A stretch of 64,000 bases of DNA, taken from Merdimonas faecis. GTDB lineage: Bacteria > Bacillota > Clostridia > Lachnospirales > Lachnospiraceae. The position numbers and the translations under genes are program-made. The DNA lies in NCBI RefSeq assembly GCF_001754075.1, contig NZ_MIEH01000017.1:1-64000 (forward strand), given 5' to 3'. Under the pieces are notes generated by a model. The model saw only the letters and a list, made by a program, of their open reading frames with translations, did no database searches and was not told the DNA's origin. Of this stretch, positions 17,020 to 25,587 are shown one piece after another. Each line of letters starts with the position of its first letter. Position 1 is the stretch's first letter.

Positions 17020-18699
17020 TCAGCCCGCCACGGCGGGAATTTCAGAAGTGTTAATTTCAATGTACTCGGCAATCTTGCGGAGCTCGTCAGCAAACTTGAA
17101 TTTAATCTTGATATTGCCGTTTTCGTAGACCTTTATGTGATCCACAAGCTCAATAAGGATTTCCCGGTTGAGCGTTTCAATGTTCTGATATTTCATAAAT
17201 GCCACCAGCGCCGGATGTTCATTGTCAACACCGTTTGCCAGTTCTGCTCGTTCCGTTGTCAGCCGTTCCAGCACATCGGAAAGGGCGGCGGCCTGCCGTT
17301 CATAGTCGGCTTTCATGTTACGGTAGTCCTGCTGGGTAATTTCCCCGTCTTTCCAGTCTTGATAAAGGGACTGTTTGTAGCGGGTAATTTTCGCCAGTTC
17401 CCGCTCCTTTGCGGTAATCAGATCGTCCAGTCGGAAAGACTGGCTTTTTTTGATTGGGGCCGAATTGATACGGGCAATCGCCTCGGAATAGGAAACAGCC
17501 AAATGCACCTGGTACTGAATACCAAACAGGACGGCAGTTTCCAGCCGCTCATGCTTGATTGAGTGCATGGAGCAGGCGGCCCGGGAGCGGTATTTGTAAG
17601 TAGAGCAGGCGTAATAAACATTTTTTCCGCTCTGGCTCCGTGTTATGGATTTTCCGCAGTCCGCACAGCGGAGAAAGCCGCTGAACAGATGGAGCTCCTT
17701 TTTCCGTGGGGCCGTCCGGGTGTCCCGTTTCAAAAGGGCCTGCACCTTATCAAAGGTTTCCCGGTCTATGATTGCCTCGTGGGTATCAGCCACCCGCACC
17801 CATTCTTCCTCCGGCACCGCCTCAATCTCATGTACCTTGTAGCTTTTTACACGGCGGCGGCCCTGGACTAAATCCCCGGTATAAATGGGATTTGTGAGAA
17901 TGTTTTTCAGCACCCGATCTCCCCACATGGGATTGTCAGATACAGAGCAGGAATACGGCAGACCTTTATTTTTCCGATAGGTTGTCGGGCTGGGGATGCC
18001 GTGGTCATTCAAGTGGTAGACGATGGCCCGTCTTGTTTCCCCTTGCAAAGTCATGTTATAAATGAGCTTTACAATCTCGGCGGCCTCGGGATCGACAATC
18101 AACTGGTGCTTGTCTTTCGGATCTTTTATATAGCCGTAGGGAGCAAAGGAGCCGATGTACTGCCCGTTGCGCCGCTTGTAATCAAATACCTGCCGGATTT
18201 TCTTTGAAGTCTGATAGCAGTATTGATCGTTCATTACATTCGTAATGGGGACGATAATGCTGGAAACGCTGTCCGGGTTTGTAAAGCTGTCCACATTTTC
18301 GGCAAGGCTGATAAAGCGGACGCCCATCTGCACAAACAGGTTATCAATCAGACTTCCTGCATCGCTGTAATTCCGGGCGAAACGGGAAAGGTCTTTTACC
18401 ACAACACAGTTGATTTTTCCGCTCATTACATCGGCCAGGAGCCGCTGGAAATTTTCGCGGTTGGCGTCCGTTCCCGTGTGCCCATCGTCCACATATTCGG
18501 AAGTGCTTTCAAATTCGTCTATGTGCTTGTGGTAAAAATCATTGAGCAGATCGCGCTGGTTTTTTACGCTGTTGCTATCGTCCTTTCCCTTTTTCAAGTC
18601 CTCTTTGGATAGCCGGATATATTTCCCCAGCCGCCAGCGCCGGATGGTATAAGAGGGAGAGAAACTCTGCTGAAACCCTCTGTTTTTTGTTCGTGACAT
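17020..18699 (-). CDS. Large serine recombinase (integrase/excisionase of ICE-1)
   Basis: This 559-residue protein has a resolvase-type catalytic domain (about 25-175). The nucleophile is probably Ser31 in YIRLSKED, and VVVKDLSRFARNY carries conserved Arg residues. A Recombinase domain follows (about 195-305; YIGSFAPYGY and YTGDLVQGRR), then a zinc ribbon (CADCGK ... YYACS ... AAC, about 350-380) and a coiled-coil C-terminus. It catalyses integration and excision at the att sites, the nearer of which is about 30 bases past its stop. It has its own promoter, with an inverted-repeat operator in the spacer. Confidence 0.96.
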   Translation of the reverse strand: MSRTKNRGFQQSFSPSYTIRRWRLGKYIRLSKEDLKKGKDDSNSVKNQRDLLNDFYHKHIDEFESTSEYVDDGHTGTDANRENFQRLLADVMSGKINCVVVKDLSRFARNYSDAGSLIDNLFVQMGVRFISLAENVDSFTNPDSVSSIIVPITNVMNDQYCYQTSKKIRQVFDYKRRNGQYIGSFAPYGYIKDPKDKHQLIVDPEAAEIVKLIYNMTLQGETRRAIVYHLNDHGIPSPTTYRKNKGLPYSCSVSDNPMWGDRVLKNILTNPIYTGDLVQGRRRVKSYKVHEIEAVPEEEWVRVADTHEAIIDRETFDKVQALLKRDTRTAPRKKELHLFSGFLRCADCGKSITRSQSGKNVYYACSTYKYRSRAACSMHSIKHERLETAVLFGIQYQVHLAVSYSEAIARINSAPIKKSQSFRLDDLITAKERELAKITRYKQSLYQDWKDGEITQQDYRNMKADYERQAAALSDVLERLTTERAELANGVDNEHPALVAFMKYQNIETLNREILIELVDHIKVYENGNIKIKFKFADELRKIAEYIEINTSEIPAVAG

Positions 18700-18730
18700 T
18701 GTTCCTCCTTCCCTATCACATTACACTTAT

Positions 18731-18759
18731 ATTATAACTCTGTCCCATAGGGACAACAA
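18731..18759 (-). promoter_or_regulatory. Promoter of the recombinase gene with operator-like spacer
   Basis: On the - strand TTGTTG (18759-18754) and TATAAT (18736-18731) are separated by exactly 17 bases. The spacer contains TCCCTATGGGA, an inverted repeat. The same layout (TTGTTG, 17, TATAAT, with a GTCC/GGAC spacer) recurs upstream of the CD1845-like gene at 25929-25957. A repressor bound in the spacer would block RNA polymerase at both promoters. Confidence 0.75.
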
Positions 18760-18814
18760 GGATGGCTCTGCCTCGGGACACTTTGTCTCGAAGTAGGGCG
18801 GGCCGCAGCCGAAG

Positions 18815-19081
18815 TTACAGCCCGCTTTTCTGCCGGATCAAATAGTCCGTTAAAGTGTCCTGCAGGGAGGGCCCGCTCTCCGAAAATTCGATTTGAACGC
18901 CGACACCACCGATGCAAAAGCAGTACGGATTTTTGACAATCTGTAAAAACCTTGTTATGCGCTCTTTGCGGGAAAGGGCGTTGTCAAAGGTCATACCGCT
19001 CACATCGGGCAGAGACTCGGGGGCAACTGCGCCAATGTCAACGCTTTTCATTTGTTCCAGTTCCTTTGCGGATAATCTCAC
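18815..19081 (-). CDS. Small ICE protein resembling DUF6870
   Basis: This protein has 88 residues if translation starts at the GTG at 19081, which follows AAGGAGG at good spacing; the longer open frame upstream lacks a site. The sequence has KSVDIGAVAPESLPD followed by RFLQIVKNPYCFCIGGVGVQIEF. That pattern matches small proteins, as I recall the DUF6870 family, common in Tn1549-like elements. No function is established. It lies between two copies of the dispersed palindrome and upstream of the recombinase promoter. Confidence 0.65.
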   Translation of the reverse strand: MRLSAKELEQMKSVDIGAVAPESLPDVSGMTFDNALSRKERITRFLQIVKNPYCFCIGGVGVQIEFSESGPSLQDTLTDYLIRQKSGL

Positions 19082-19206
19082 GGTAAAACCTCCTTCTTTC
19101 AAATTGTTAAACGCCTCCCGCTGTCCTGTGGGGAAACGCAAAAAAGCGGCACCGCAAAAGTGCCGCCCTTTGGCCTGTCCTCACATCGGGACACATTGTC
19201 TCGAAG

Positions 19207-19407
19207 TTAATACGGCCCGTTCTCGTAATGATGCTGGGCCTCGGCTAAAGACTTGAAGTCAAACACATAATGGAGCTCCCGAACAACGCGCCGGATGTCC
19301 TCGGGGGAAAAACCGCAGTTTTCCATCGCATACATCACATATCCCCGGCAGGCGTTATTGCTCCACGGCTCGGCCAGCATAGCGGCCAGTGCAGGATCGT
19401 ACTTCAT
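19207..19407 (-). CDS. Small ICE protein of unknown function
   Basis: This 66-residue protein starts MKYDPALAAMLAEPWSNNAC. The start at 19407 is about ten bases after AAAGGGGG. Residues 15-50 (CRGYVMYAMENCGFSPEDIRRVVREL) look helical and could form a small DNA- or protein-binding fold, but I do not recognise a named family. It is in the recombinase-proximal gene set of the element, where small regulators and excision helpers often lie. Confidence 0.6.
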   Translation of the reverse strand: MKYDPALAAMLAEPWSNNACRGYVMYAMENCGFSPEDIRRVVRELHYVFDFKSLAEAQHHYENGPY

Positions 19408-19435
19408 TTTTTCATTCCCCCTTTGATAAAATTTA

Positions 19436-19497
19436 GGGAACGCCGCGCCCATTTTCTTGACCTGTCCAAAGACAACGATACTCGGCGCGGCGTTCCC
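19436..19497. repeat. Perfect 14-base inverted repeat
   Basis: GGGAACGCCGCGCC at 19436-19449 and GGCGCGGCGTTCCC at 19484-19497 are exact reverse complements separated by 34 bases. The site lies in a 346-base gap (19408-19753) that otherwise contains no convincing gene. It could be a protein-binding site or an RNA hairpin upstream of the 66-residue gene. Confidence 0.6.
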
Positions 19498-19753
19498 TCA
19501 CAGGCGAGAGGGCGGCCCGGAGGGGCAGGCGGCCAGCCTGTCCACTGCCGGATCGTGGCCGTGAGATGGCCCGTCCCACTTGCGGCGCTGGTGTTGTTCG
19601 CTCATTCCCATTTAGGGGAAGTCACCGCGTACCCGCCGCCCGGCTCCCCGGATCATGCTCGGGGCCGCCCTTGTTCGTCTGCGGAGAAAAGAAAACCTCC
19701 TCTCATAAACCGAGACATTTTTTCATCATTTCCAAGTGGGGAAAACGGAAAAA

Positions 19754-20164
19754 TCAAAAGATTTTTTTCATGCGTTCCAGCCCTCTTTTGATAGACTGGC
19801 GGACAGACTCCTCATGTACGCCTTCAGCCTCGGCAATCGCTTTTATGCTTTTGCCAAGAATGATGTGCGCGTCAATCCTCCGGCCCTGGATTTCCGGCAG
19901 AGAGTTGAGCGCGTTCCACAGACGGATAAAGAGCTCCATCCGCTCCAAAAGTTCCTGGGGCGTGGGCTCATGCAGGCAGGCAGAGTATTCGATCCCGTCC
20001 TCACAGTCAAGAGAATACTGCGCCTTGTGCCGGGAGAGACGCCGCTGATAGGCCATTTCATAACGGGCATCCGCAAGAAAGACCTCCGCCACTTCGTCAG
20101 AAACCTCGATGAGCTGATCCTGAGTGTACCAATAATAAAAATCTTTCAGATTGATCGTAGTCAT
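19754..20164 (-). CDS. Sigma-70-like small regulator of ICE-1
   Basis: This 136-residue protein starts MTTINLKDFYYWYTQDQLIE, with GGAGG upstream of the ATG at 20164. The C-terminal 50 residues contain a sigma region 4-type helix-turn-helix (ILGKSIKAIAEAEGVHEESVRQSIKRGLERM). This is like the short sigma-like ORF7 proteins of Tn916/Tn1549 elements, which control excision and transfer genes. The acidic middle (VSDEVAEVFLADARYEMAYQ) is typical of that group. A copy of the dispersed palindrome lies about 90 bases upstream. Confidence 0.8.
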   Translation of the reverse strand: MTTINLKDFYYWYTQDQLIEVSDEVAEVFLADARYEMAYQRRLSRHKAQYSLDCEDGIEYSACLHEPTPQELLERMELFIRLWNALNSLPEIQGRRIDAHIILGKSIKAIAEAEGVHEESVRQSIKRGLERMKKIF

Positions 20165-20430
20165 AAGTAAACCTCCGTTTCGGTGTTGTGTGGACGAGTG
20201 ACCGAAACGGGGCCCGGCGGGGAGCGGCACCCTGGGGAGCCGCTCCGTACCTCGGGCCACTTTGTCTCGAAGTGGGGCCGGGATAAAAGAAAAGCGCCTG
20301 CGCGACACAAAGCCACACAAGCGCATGAAACTACAAATTCATTTATGTACTGCCAAATTTCGCATCCACCGCCGGACTGATCCTGCCGGACGGGTGGACT
20401 TTTTTTGACAGGTTAGGGGAATGGAAAAGG

Positions 20431-20475
20431 AAAAAGGACACGGCGATACCTCCCGGACACCGCCGTATCCTTAAA
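20431..20475 (-). terminator. Rho-independent terminator
   Basis: On the - strand GGATACGGCG and CGCCGTGTCC pair, followed by TTTTT. It is the third of three stacked hairpins downstream of the cargo operon in the 502-base gap 20165-20666, which holds no gene. Confidence 0.75.
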
Positions 20476-20514
20476 AAGGGCGACTTTAACACACCCTCCG
20501 TATTCTAATTTTTC

Positions 20515-20558
20515 AAAAAGAAACCGGCGGCTTGAAATTTGTTATTTCAAAACCGCCG
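20515..20558 (-). terminator. Rho-independent terminator
   Basis: On the - strand CGGCGGTTTTGAAAT pairs with ATTTCAAGCCGCCG and is followed by GTTTCTTTTT. The stem is long and GC-capped. Confidence 0.8.
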
Positions 20559-20602
20559 TTTATTCATATCCCAAATACTAAAAGCGGTTTTGCGCGGAAA
20601 CA

Positions 20603-20644
20603 GAAAAAGCCGATAAACCGTGATTTCTCACGAGTTTATCGGCT
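20603..20644 (-). terminator. Rho-independent terminator of the DUF6179 operon
   Basis: On the - strand AGCCGATAAAC and GTTTATCGGCT form an 11-base stem with a smaller CGTGA/TCACG stem inside the loop, followed by TTTTTC. It begins about 23 bases after the DUF6179 stop. Three terminators in a row insulate the cargo operon from the recombinase-side genes. Confidence 0.85.
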
Positions 20645-20666
20645 CTGCGTCTTAGCGTCTGGCTCT

Positions 20667-22028
20667 TTATTCTCGGTCAATATTTCCGTTTTTAAGTGCA
20701 GCAGTTACTTTCTTTATCTGTCGCATTTCTTCGGGGGAGATATGTTGCTTTCTGCTCTGCAACGCATCGTATAACAGTTTCTCACTTTCCCGCTCCAAAA
20801 AATCATCATTTGGATATTGGTTAAGTAGAGCAGCAAAAACAGGAGCGGGCAACAAATTTGTTAAAAGTTCAAAATCCTCCTTATATAGCTCCGCATCAGA
20901 TAATATATCCAAAAGGTCTGCCAGTGAGTGGACTTCTTGCAATATCAGATTTACTCTATCTTTGCTATTATTTGCTTGTAAAATCCTATCGACCAGCTTT
21001 TGATATTTTGTATCGTCCATATGTTCTCCATAAGAAATTGTGATTTTCGTCTCACGTTCTGGATAGGCCGGGGCAAGAAATACTTTGTCCATCGTTTTTA
21101 AGGCAACTGATTTTTGGATTGTTTCAGCAAATTTGGGGATGCACAAACGAATATAGCGTTTTGAAATTTCCGGCAGTTCCATCTTTTTGTCTAAATCACA
21201 AAACGCATTTTCAAGAACAGATTGTATTTCTTGTTTCGATTTTCCAGAAAAAAGCCGATGCAAAGAAACAATATCTTCCCTCGACAAATCAAGCCGTTCA
21301 GGGTTGCGGTGCAGGATGGCAAGTCCAAGCGCAGATAGAAATACAGGTTCAAACAGGTTCATTGGAATACTGCGGTAATCTTGCGTAAGCCCGCACAACA
21401 GATGGTGTATGTCCTGCGGAGAAAAGTGCATACAAAATTCATTTTCCGCTTCAATACACCGCAAATACCGTTCAATAAATTCAATGCCATCAAAATTTGG
21501 CCTGCCCAAGTAGGTGGGATAATCAGCCGTTATGTGAATATCCTGGGCGGAAAATTGTGGGCGGTATAATTTGAAAAAACCGTTAATGCCATCTGCGATT
21601 GTGGAGCGATAATATACATTGGGTGTGTTAAGCAAATGTGCCGTTATACGCTTTTGGCGGTGACGTGAAATTGCTATCTTGCGCTGTACTAATTTTAAGC
21701 CCTTTTCAAAAAGAGACTTCAACGGTTCTGCTTTCAATGCCTCTACCGCGTTTTCCGGTGCTTGATAGGACTTTAACTGCACTCCTATCACAAAAGCGGC
21801 AGAAGTCAAAAGTTCCTGCGCCTTTTCCATGGGGATGGAGCTACTTTTTCCCTGGCTCCATTTGTCGGTCTGCTCCGCAAGAATGATTAACAGTTCCGTT
21901 TGGATTTTTGATAATTCTTGATCCGACAGTAGCCCGCAAAGGTGCGCCCGCTCCATAAGGGATTGAAAGTAATATCTTGAATTTAACTGCTCTGGTAAGA
22001 TTGGATGTAAAACATCAAGTACGGTCAT
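20667..22028 (-). CDS. DUF6179-like protein in the TetR cargo operon
   Basis: This 453-residue protein starts at ATG 22028 with GGAGGAACAGT upstream; longer frames have no such site. The sequence is largely helical with no membrane segment and opens MTVLDVLHPILPEQLNSRYY. I recognise the gene set (DUF6179, DUF6323, KTR protein, TetR regulator) from other clostridial mobile elements, where these genes travel together. No activity is known to me. It overlaps the DUF6323 gene by 14 bases, so the two are coupled. Its base composition is closer to AT-rich than the rest of ICE-1, suggesting that the block was acquired separately. Confidence 0.7.
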   Translation of the reverse strand: MTVLDVLHPILPEQLNSRYYFQSLMERAHLCGLLSDQELSKIQTELLIILAEQTDKWSQGKSSSIPMEKAQELLTSAAFVIGVQLKSYQAPENAVEALKAEPLKSLFEKGLKLVQRKIAISRHRQKRITAHLLNTPNVYYRSTIADGINGFFKLYRPQFSAQDIHITADYPTYLGRPNFDGIEFIERYLRCIEAENEFCMHFSPQDIHHLLCGLTQDYRSIPMNLFEPVFLSALGLAILHRNPERLDLSREDIVSLHRLFSGKSKQEIQSVLENAFCDLDKKMELPEISKRYIRLCIPKFAETIQKSVALKTMDKVFLAPAYPERETKITISYGEHMDDTKYQKLVDRILQANNSKDRVNLILQEVHSLADLLDILSDAELYKEDFELLTNLLPAPVFAALLNQYPNDDFLERESEKLLYDALQSRKQHISPEEMRQIKKVTAALKNGNIDRE

Positions 22029-22512
22029 ACTGTTCCTCCGAATACTGCTTGAATGTTCCAAAAGAACGTCCACTGTGGATATGTTTGGATAATTGCGGCA
22101 ACGCCTCACTTGAAAGCAGCTCCAGTGAGCCATGACAGCGCCCGTTAAATGCTTTTTTCATAAAACTGATTAGTTCGTCATCTGTTACAGCATCCCAAGT
22201 ATCGTTTTTGAAATCGTAGAACATTCCAATCAGTTCATGTAAAGTATCTTCGTAGTTTTCGTTTGATATATACGGTGAATTACAAAATGCCATAATCAGC
22301 CTGTCGATAATACCGCTATTAAATTCAATCCGTTTCGTATCCTTTAAGGCACTTGTCCGGGTATGTGCGAGGGCAACGGCTTGCTCTTGTGTTAATACTA
22401 ATCCGTATACCGCCGTATCTTGATTACAAGAAAGTATTTTATTTGTGACCTGCTGTTCCATCAACGCCCCGCCGATTGATGCAAGAGATAAATACGAGTT
22501 GTCTTTATCCAT
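22015..22512 (-). CDS. DUF6323-like protein in the TetR cargo operon
   Basis: This 165-residue protein starts MDKDNSYLSLASIGGALMEQ, with AAGGAGAATGAA before the ATG at 22512. It contains YGLVLTQEQAVALAHTRTSAL and IIDRLIMAFCNSPYI, which I associate with DUF6323. It is soluble and of unknown role. It lies between the KTR gene and DUF6179 in one - strand operon under the TetR regulator. A copy of the dispersed palindrome at 22536-22550 lies just upstream of its start, so the cargo block is tied into the element-wide repeat system. Confidence 0.7.
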   Translation of the reverse strand: MDKDNSYLSLASIGGALMEQQVTNKILSCNQDTAVYGLVLTQEQAVALAHTRTSALKDTKRIEFNSGIIDRLIMAFCNSPYISNENYEDTLHELIGMFYDFKNDTWDAVTDDELISFMKKAFNGRCHGSLELLSSEALPQLSKHIHSGRSFGTFKQYSEEQYDRT

Positions 22513-22560
22513 TTCATTCTCCTTGTTCAGTCTTTGGGACAATTTGTCCCAAAGTTCTGG

Positions 22561-22749
22561 TTAGAGGTTTACCGCTTTTATTTCTGATACCTGCACAATG
22601 ATGGTGTGCAGCCGTTGTACGTTAATCAGTATTTCATGTTTACATTTAGGGCAGAAAAGAGGATAGTTTATCAAAATTGTATCTTCCCGAATTTGACTTC
22701 GGGTTTTTCCGCCGCATATTGGACATATCAGCCATGTGCGATTTTTCAT
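22561..22749 (-). CDS. Cysteine-rich KTR-domain zinc-binding protein
   Basis: This 62-residue protein has two CXXC pairs, CPICGGKTRSQIR and FCPKCKHE, forming one likely zinc ribbon. The KTR tripeptide after the first pair is the signature for which the family is named. It starts one base after the TetR stop, so they share a transcript. Members are common on clostridial conjugative elements. The biochemical role is not known; a nucleic-acid or protein adaptor is plausible. Confidence 0.85.
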   Translation of the reverse strand: MKNRTWLICPICGGKTRSQIREDTILINYPLFCPKCKHEILINVQRLHTIIVQVSEIKAVNL

Positions 22750-22750
22750 T

Positions 22751-23395
22751 TCAAACCCTTTCCTTCAAAATTGAATTGATAATCTGTCTAAAGCCATAAT
22801 CTAAAAAGTCCTTTTCCGAAATCGAAAACTGCTTTGCTATGAATTTTCCTTTTGTTTGGACAAGTACAAGTAAGGCGTCAATGTTTGACCACAAAATATA
22901 TACTGTCATCATTGGAACAACATCTGGATGGACAATACCCTTATTTTTTCCGCCCTCAATAAACTCTGCCAGCAGATTGTTAATTTCCGTTCCCAAAACT
23001 AAAATATGTTTTACTGTGTCTGAAAGGCTATTGAAATCAAGGTTGGCAGAATTAGCACTATTTACATTGTTTGCGGAATGTGAGTAGTCTTTTTGATATT
23101 TACTCATCGCAATACAAATCCCCTTGTACTGCTCTATAAAATCTTCATTGAGGTTTATACTCTCCTCAATGTTCTGTTTTAAGATAAGCAATCCTTTTTC
23201 GACAATATGATGTAAAATATCTTCTTTGCTTTCGTAATAGGTATAGATTGTACGGCGACTATATTCAGATGCCTTTGAAATATCGTTGATTGTAGTTTGT
23301 GCAAAACCTTTTTCAGAAAACAGTCTTTCAGCCGCTTTCATAATCTGCTCTTTGTGTAAAGCTGCAATAGCCTCTTTTTTGTTTTGTCTGTTCAT
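22751..23395 (-). CDS. TetR/AcrR-family repressor
   Basis: This 214-residue protein has an N-terminal TetR DNA-binding domain (about 10-60): IMKAAERLFSEKGFAQTTINDISKASEYSRRTIYTYYESKEDI when read in order. The C-terminal ligand domain is diverse, as usual. A 27-base perfect palindrome lies 17 bases upstream of its ATG and is very probably its own operator. Repression would cover the whole tetR-KTR-DUF6323-DUF6179 operon. The inducer cannot be predicted from sequence. Confidence 0.92.
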   Translation of the reverse strand: MNRQNKKEAIAALHKEQIMKAAERLFSEKGFAQTTINDISKASEYSRRTIYTYYESKEDILHHIVEKGLLILKQNIEESINLNEDFIEQYKGICIAMSKYQKDYSHSANNVNSANSANLDFNSLSDTVKHILVLGTEINNLLAEFIEGGKNKGIVHPDVVPMMTVYILWSNIDALLVLVQTKGKFIAKQFSISEKDFLDYGFRQIINSILKERV

Positions 23396-23411
23396 ATTAA
23401 ACCACCATTCT

Positions 23412-23438
23412 ATTTAGTATACTAATAGTATACTAAAT
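23412..23438. promoter_or_regulatory. Perfect palindromic operator upstream of tetR
   Basis: ATTTAGTATACTA (23412-23424) and TAGTATACTAAAT (23426-23438) are exact reverse complements around a single A. Thirteen-base arms just upstream of a TetR gene are typical of an autoregulatory operator. Confidence 0.85.
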
Positions 23439-23538
23439 GGTGAGAACACAGTCAAGATGAAATTAAATACTACTAAAATATAAAATTTTGTTTCGTTCTC
23501 ATACTCAACCCCGAAATGTAAAATAATATAGGGGTGAT

Positions 23539-23901
23539 ATGAAAATGTACCAATACGAAAAACGCCTGGACTGTCATGCCCTGGGCCAAGAAATCAAGCG
23601 CAGACGAAAAGCCAAGGGCTGGACGCAGGAGTATCTGGCCCAGCTTGTAGACCTCACCCCTCGCTCCATCATGTATATTGAGAACCGGGGACAGCACACC
23701 AGCCTCAACGCCTTTTACAAACTCGTCACCCTTTTTGATATTTCCGTAGATGAATTTTTCTACCCGGACAAGCTGGGCGGCGAGAGTGAGCGCCGGAAAC
23801 ATATTGACCGGATGCTGAACGGCATGGATGAAAAGGAGCTAATCATTATCGAGGGAGCCGCAGAGGGTATCAGAAAAGCCAGGGAAACGGAGGGAACGTA
23901 A
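23539..23901 (+). CDS. XRE-family regulator, + strand gene of ICE-1
   Basis: This 120-residue protein has a Cro/C1 helix-turn-helix at about residues 16-72 (LGQEIKRRRKAKGWTQEYLA, then PRSIMYIENRGQ and SLNAFYKLVTLFDISVDEFF). A C-terminal helical segment follows (EKELIIIEGAAEGIRKA). It is the one gene of the element I find on the + strand. It faces the relaxase operon across a structured 200-base gap. It is a candidate regulator of transfer or of the dispersed palindromes, though most such proteins act on nearby operators. Confidence 0.88.
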   Translation: MKMYQYEKRLDCHALGQEIKRRRKAKGWTQEYLAQLVDLTPRSIMYIENRGQHTSLNAFYKLVTLFDISVDEFFYPDKLGGESERRKHIDRMLNGMDEKELIIIEGAAEGIRKARETEGT

Positions 23902-23939
23902 GAAAACGCGACCTCCGTTTTTCGCGCCATGTATAGGGG

Positions 23940-24032
23940 TTGCCGCAAACGGCAAGCAATTCGGGTGTGGCCACACTCCGAAATTTTTGCAGGCACAAGG
24001 CCCGCAAAAATGCTTGTTGGGGAGCTCCCCAA
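23940..24032. other. Cluster of inverted repeats, candidate oriT
   Basis: Four inverted repeats fill about 90 bases after the relaxase gene. They are TTGCCG/CGGCAA (23940-23955), CGGGTGTGG/CCACACTCCG (23962-23980), TTTTTGC/GCAAAAA (about 23984-24010) and the 16-base palindrome TTGGGGAGCTCCCCAA (24017-24032). A dispersed palindrome follows at 24047. Such a cluster beside a relaxase gene is typical of an origin of transfer. No nic site can be assigned from sequence alone. Confidence 0.5.
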
Positions 24033-24100
24033 ACCCGCTGGACTTCGGGACAAATTGTCCCAAAGTCCCGGCGCGATGCGCCTGTTGCCTGCGGCCCGGG

Positions 24101-25507
24101 CTAACGCTCCTGGGCCTTATTTTCCCGCCCGTCCGTGTGGCCGAGCAGATAATCAATGTTCGCCTTGACCGCCACAGCCTGCCGCATATCCGCCTGGGCC
24201 TTGCGGTACTCAGCATAAAGGGTCTTTTTCTTTTCGGAGAGCTCCCGGCGCTCCTTTTTCAGCGCGTCCATTTTCGGGAGTTTTGCCCCGCCTAATATCT
24301 CATTCATCGCCGCCTTTGCCGCCCGGTAGGTAGCCAGCTCCGCCTCGTGTTCCGCCAAATACTTCTTGCTGTACCGGGCCGCCTTGTAGCCGTTAAATAC
24401 AGGCCGCGTCTTTGCATAGTCCACCGTAACCCCCATGAGCCGGGCAGTCTGTGAGAGCGCCGCCTCCGTGTCCCGCAGCTCCCCGGCCAAAGTATGAAAG
24501 CGATCCACCGCCGCCTCGGTACTTGCGGCCAGCTCGTCATAGTCCGTAAGGTTATGCTCCTGGAGATACTGGAGCGCGGCGGCCATTTGTTTCAGATTGT
24601 AAACCTTCGCCCACCGCTCATAGGCCGGGCCTTTGCCCTGGGCCATGCGCTGTTGAATATCAATCATCAGATTGACGCGCCGGGACGGGGCCGGCCTGTC
24701 CTCCGGGAGCTCCGGGATGGGCCGCTCTCCGGCGATTACCGCCCGGATGTCCTCGGGATCAAAGCCGTCCCCCAGGGTGGATGCCCGCAGGCGGGTGTAC
24801 TTATCCTGCCCCGGAGCCAGGAACGAGAGCGCACCGCCGCGCCCATGCTTTACCGCAAAGCCAGCCTCCTCCATGAGCCGCAGAAAGGCCGCAAAGTCGG
24901 CGGGCTTTTTTCCCAGAGCCTCCACAACGGCCAGCCGCACCCGTTGCTGGGCAGACGGCGGTTTTTCCCCGATCCACTGGCCATAGTGGAGGAAACGGCC
25001 CTTGCTGTGCTGTTTCGGATTTTGAATAACCGACAGCTCATGTTCAATACATACCCGGTCAGAGAGCCGCCGCAGAGCAAAGGACGAGCCGATGAAGTTA
25101 TGAAACTTCCGGGAACAGTCAAAGGCCGTAGAATTGAAATAAATATGGTTATGCAGATGGCCCTTGTCAATGTGGGTACAGACGAAAAACTGATACTTGC
25201 CCTTTGTCCAGCGCATGGCCGTTTCATAGCCGATTTTGTTTGCCTCCTCCGGCGTGACCTCACCGGGCGGAAACGCCTGCCGGATCTGAAAGAACAGGGC
25301 CCCGCGCTCCACGGCCCGGCCCGTCTCCGCCTGGTACTGGCTTTTTGTCAGAAGAAACTCGGCGGGGGCCGATGCCGGATCGCAGAGATAAGCAGACACG
25401 GCCCCCAGCTTTTTCGGGTTGAGCCCATAGGCAAACCGCTCCTCCATCGTCTGAACGGCGCTTTTTCCCGCCGCTACCTTGTAGGGCCGGATGTAAGTTG
25501 TAGCCGT
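24101..25507 (-). CDS. MOBP-type relaxase, apparently with an ACG start codon
   Basis: The relaxase nicks oriT and pilots the DNA strand. The three-His metal motif is HIDKGHLHNH, about residues 110-120 of the extended protein. The C-terminal half is coiled-coil and basic. The first ATG in frame is at 25447, but conserved family sequence (ATTYIRPYKVAAGKSAVQT) continues upstream to an ACG at 25507. That ACG sits seven bases after GGAGG, and no ATG, GTG or TTG lies in frame there. The extended protein has 468 residues. The start is therefore probably ACG, replacing the usual ATG. MobC and the CD1845-like gene are upstream. Confidence 0.9.
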   Translation of the reverse strand, partial: TATTYIRPYKVAAGKSAVQTMEERFAYGLNPKKLGAVSAYLCDPASAPAEFLLTKSQYQAETGRAVERGALFFQIRQAFPPGEVTPEEANKIGYETAMRWTKGKYQFFVCTHIDKGHLHNHIYFNSTAFDCSRKFHNFIGSSFALRRLSDRVCIEHELSVIQNPKQHSKGRFLHYGQWIGEKPPSAQQRVRLAVVEALGKKPADFAAFLRLMEEAGFAVKHGRGGALSFLAPGQDKYTRLRASTLGDGFDPEDIRAVIAGERPIPELPEDRPAPSRRVNLMIDIQQRMAQGKGPAYERWAKVYNLKQMAAALQYLQEHNLTDYDELAASTEAAVDRFHTLAGELRDTEAALSQTARLMGVTVDYAKTRPVFNGYKAARYSKKYLAEHEAELATYRAAKAAMNEILGGAKLPKMDALKKERRELSEKKKTLYAEYRKAQADMRQAVAVKANIDYLLGHTDGRENKAQER

Positions 25508-25587
25508 GGCCGCACCTCCTTTTCAAGAAAAAGGGCGGCTGTTCTCCAGCCGCCGCATAGGACTTCGGGACAAATTGTCCCAAAGCG

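Noticed and set aside
19505-19621. Short - strand frame of about 38 codons (MGMSEQHQRRKW) upstream of the 66-residue ICE gene
   Set aside because: Too short, no family match and a weak ribosome-binding site; it could be an excisionase remnant, but the sequence does not show it.
24045-24065. Dispersed palindromes as RNA terminators
   Set aside because: They have no loop and no T-run and many lie within genes, so DNA binding is the better explanation.
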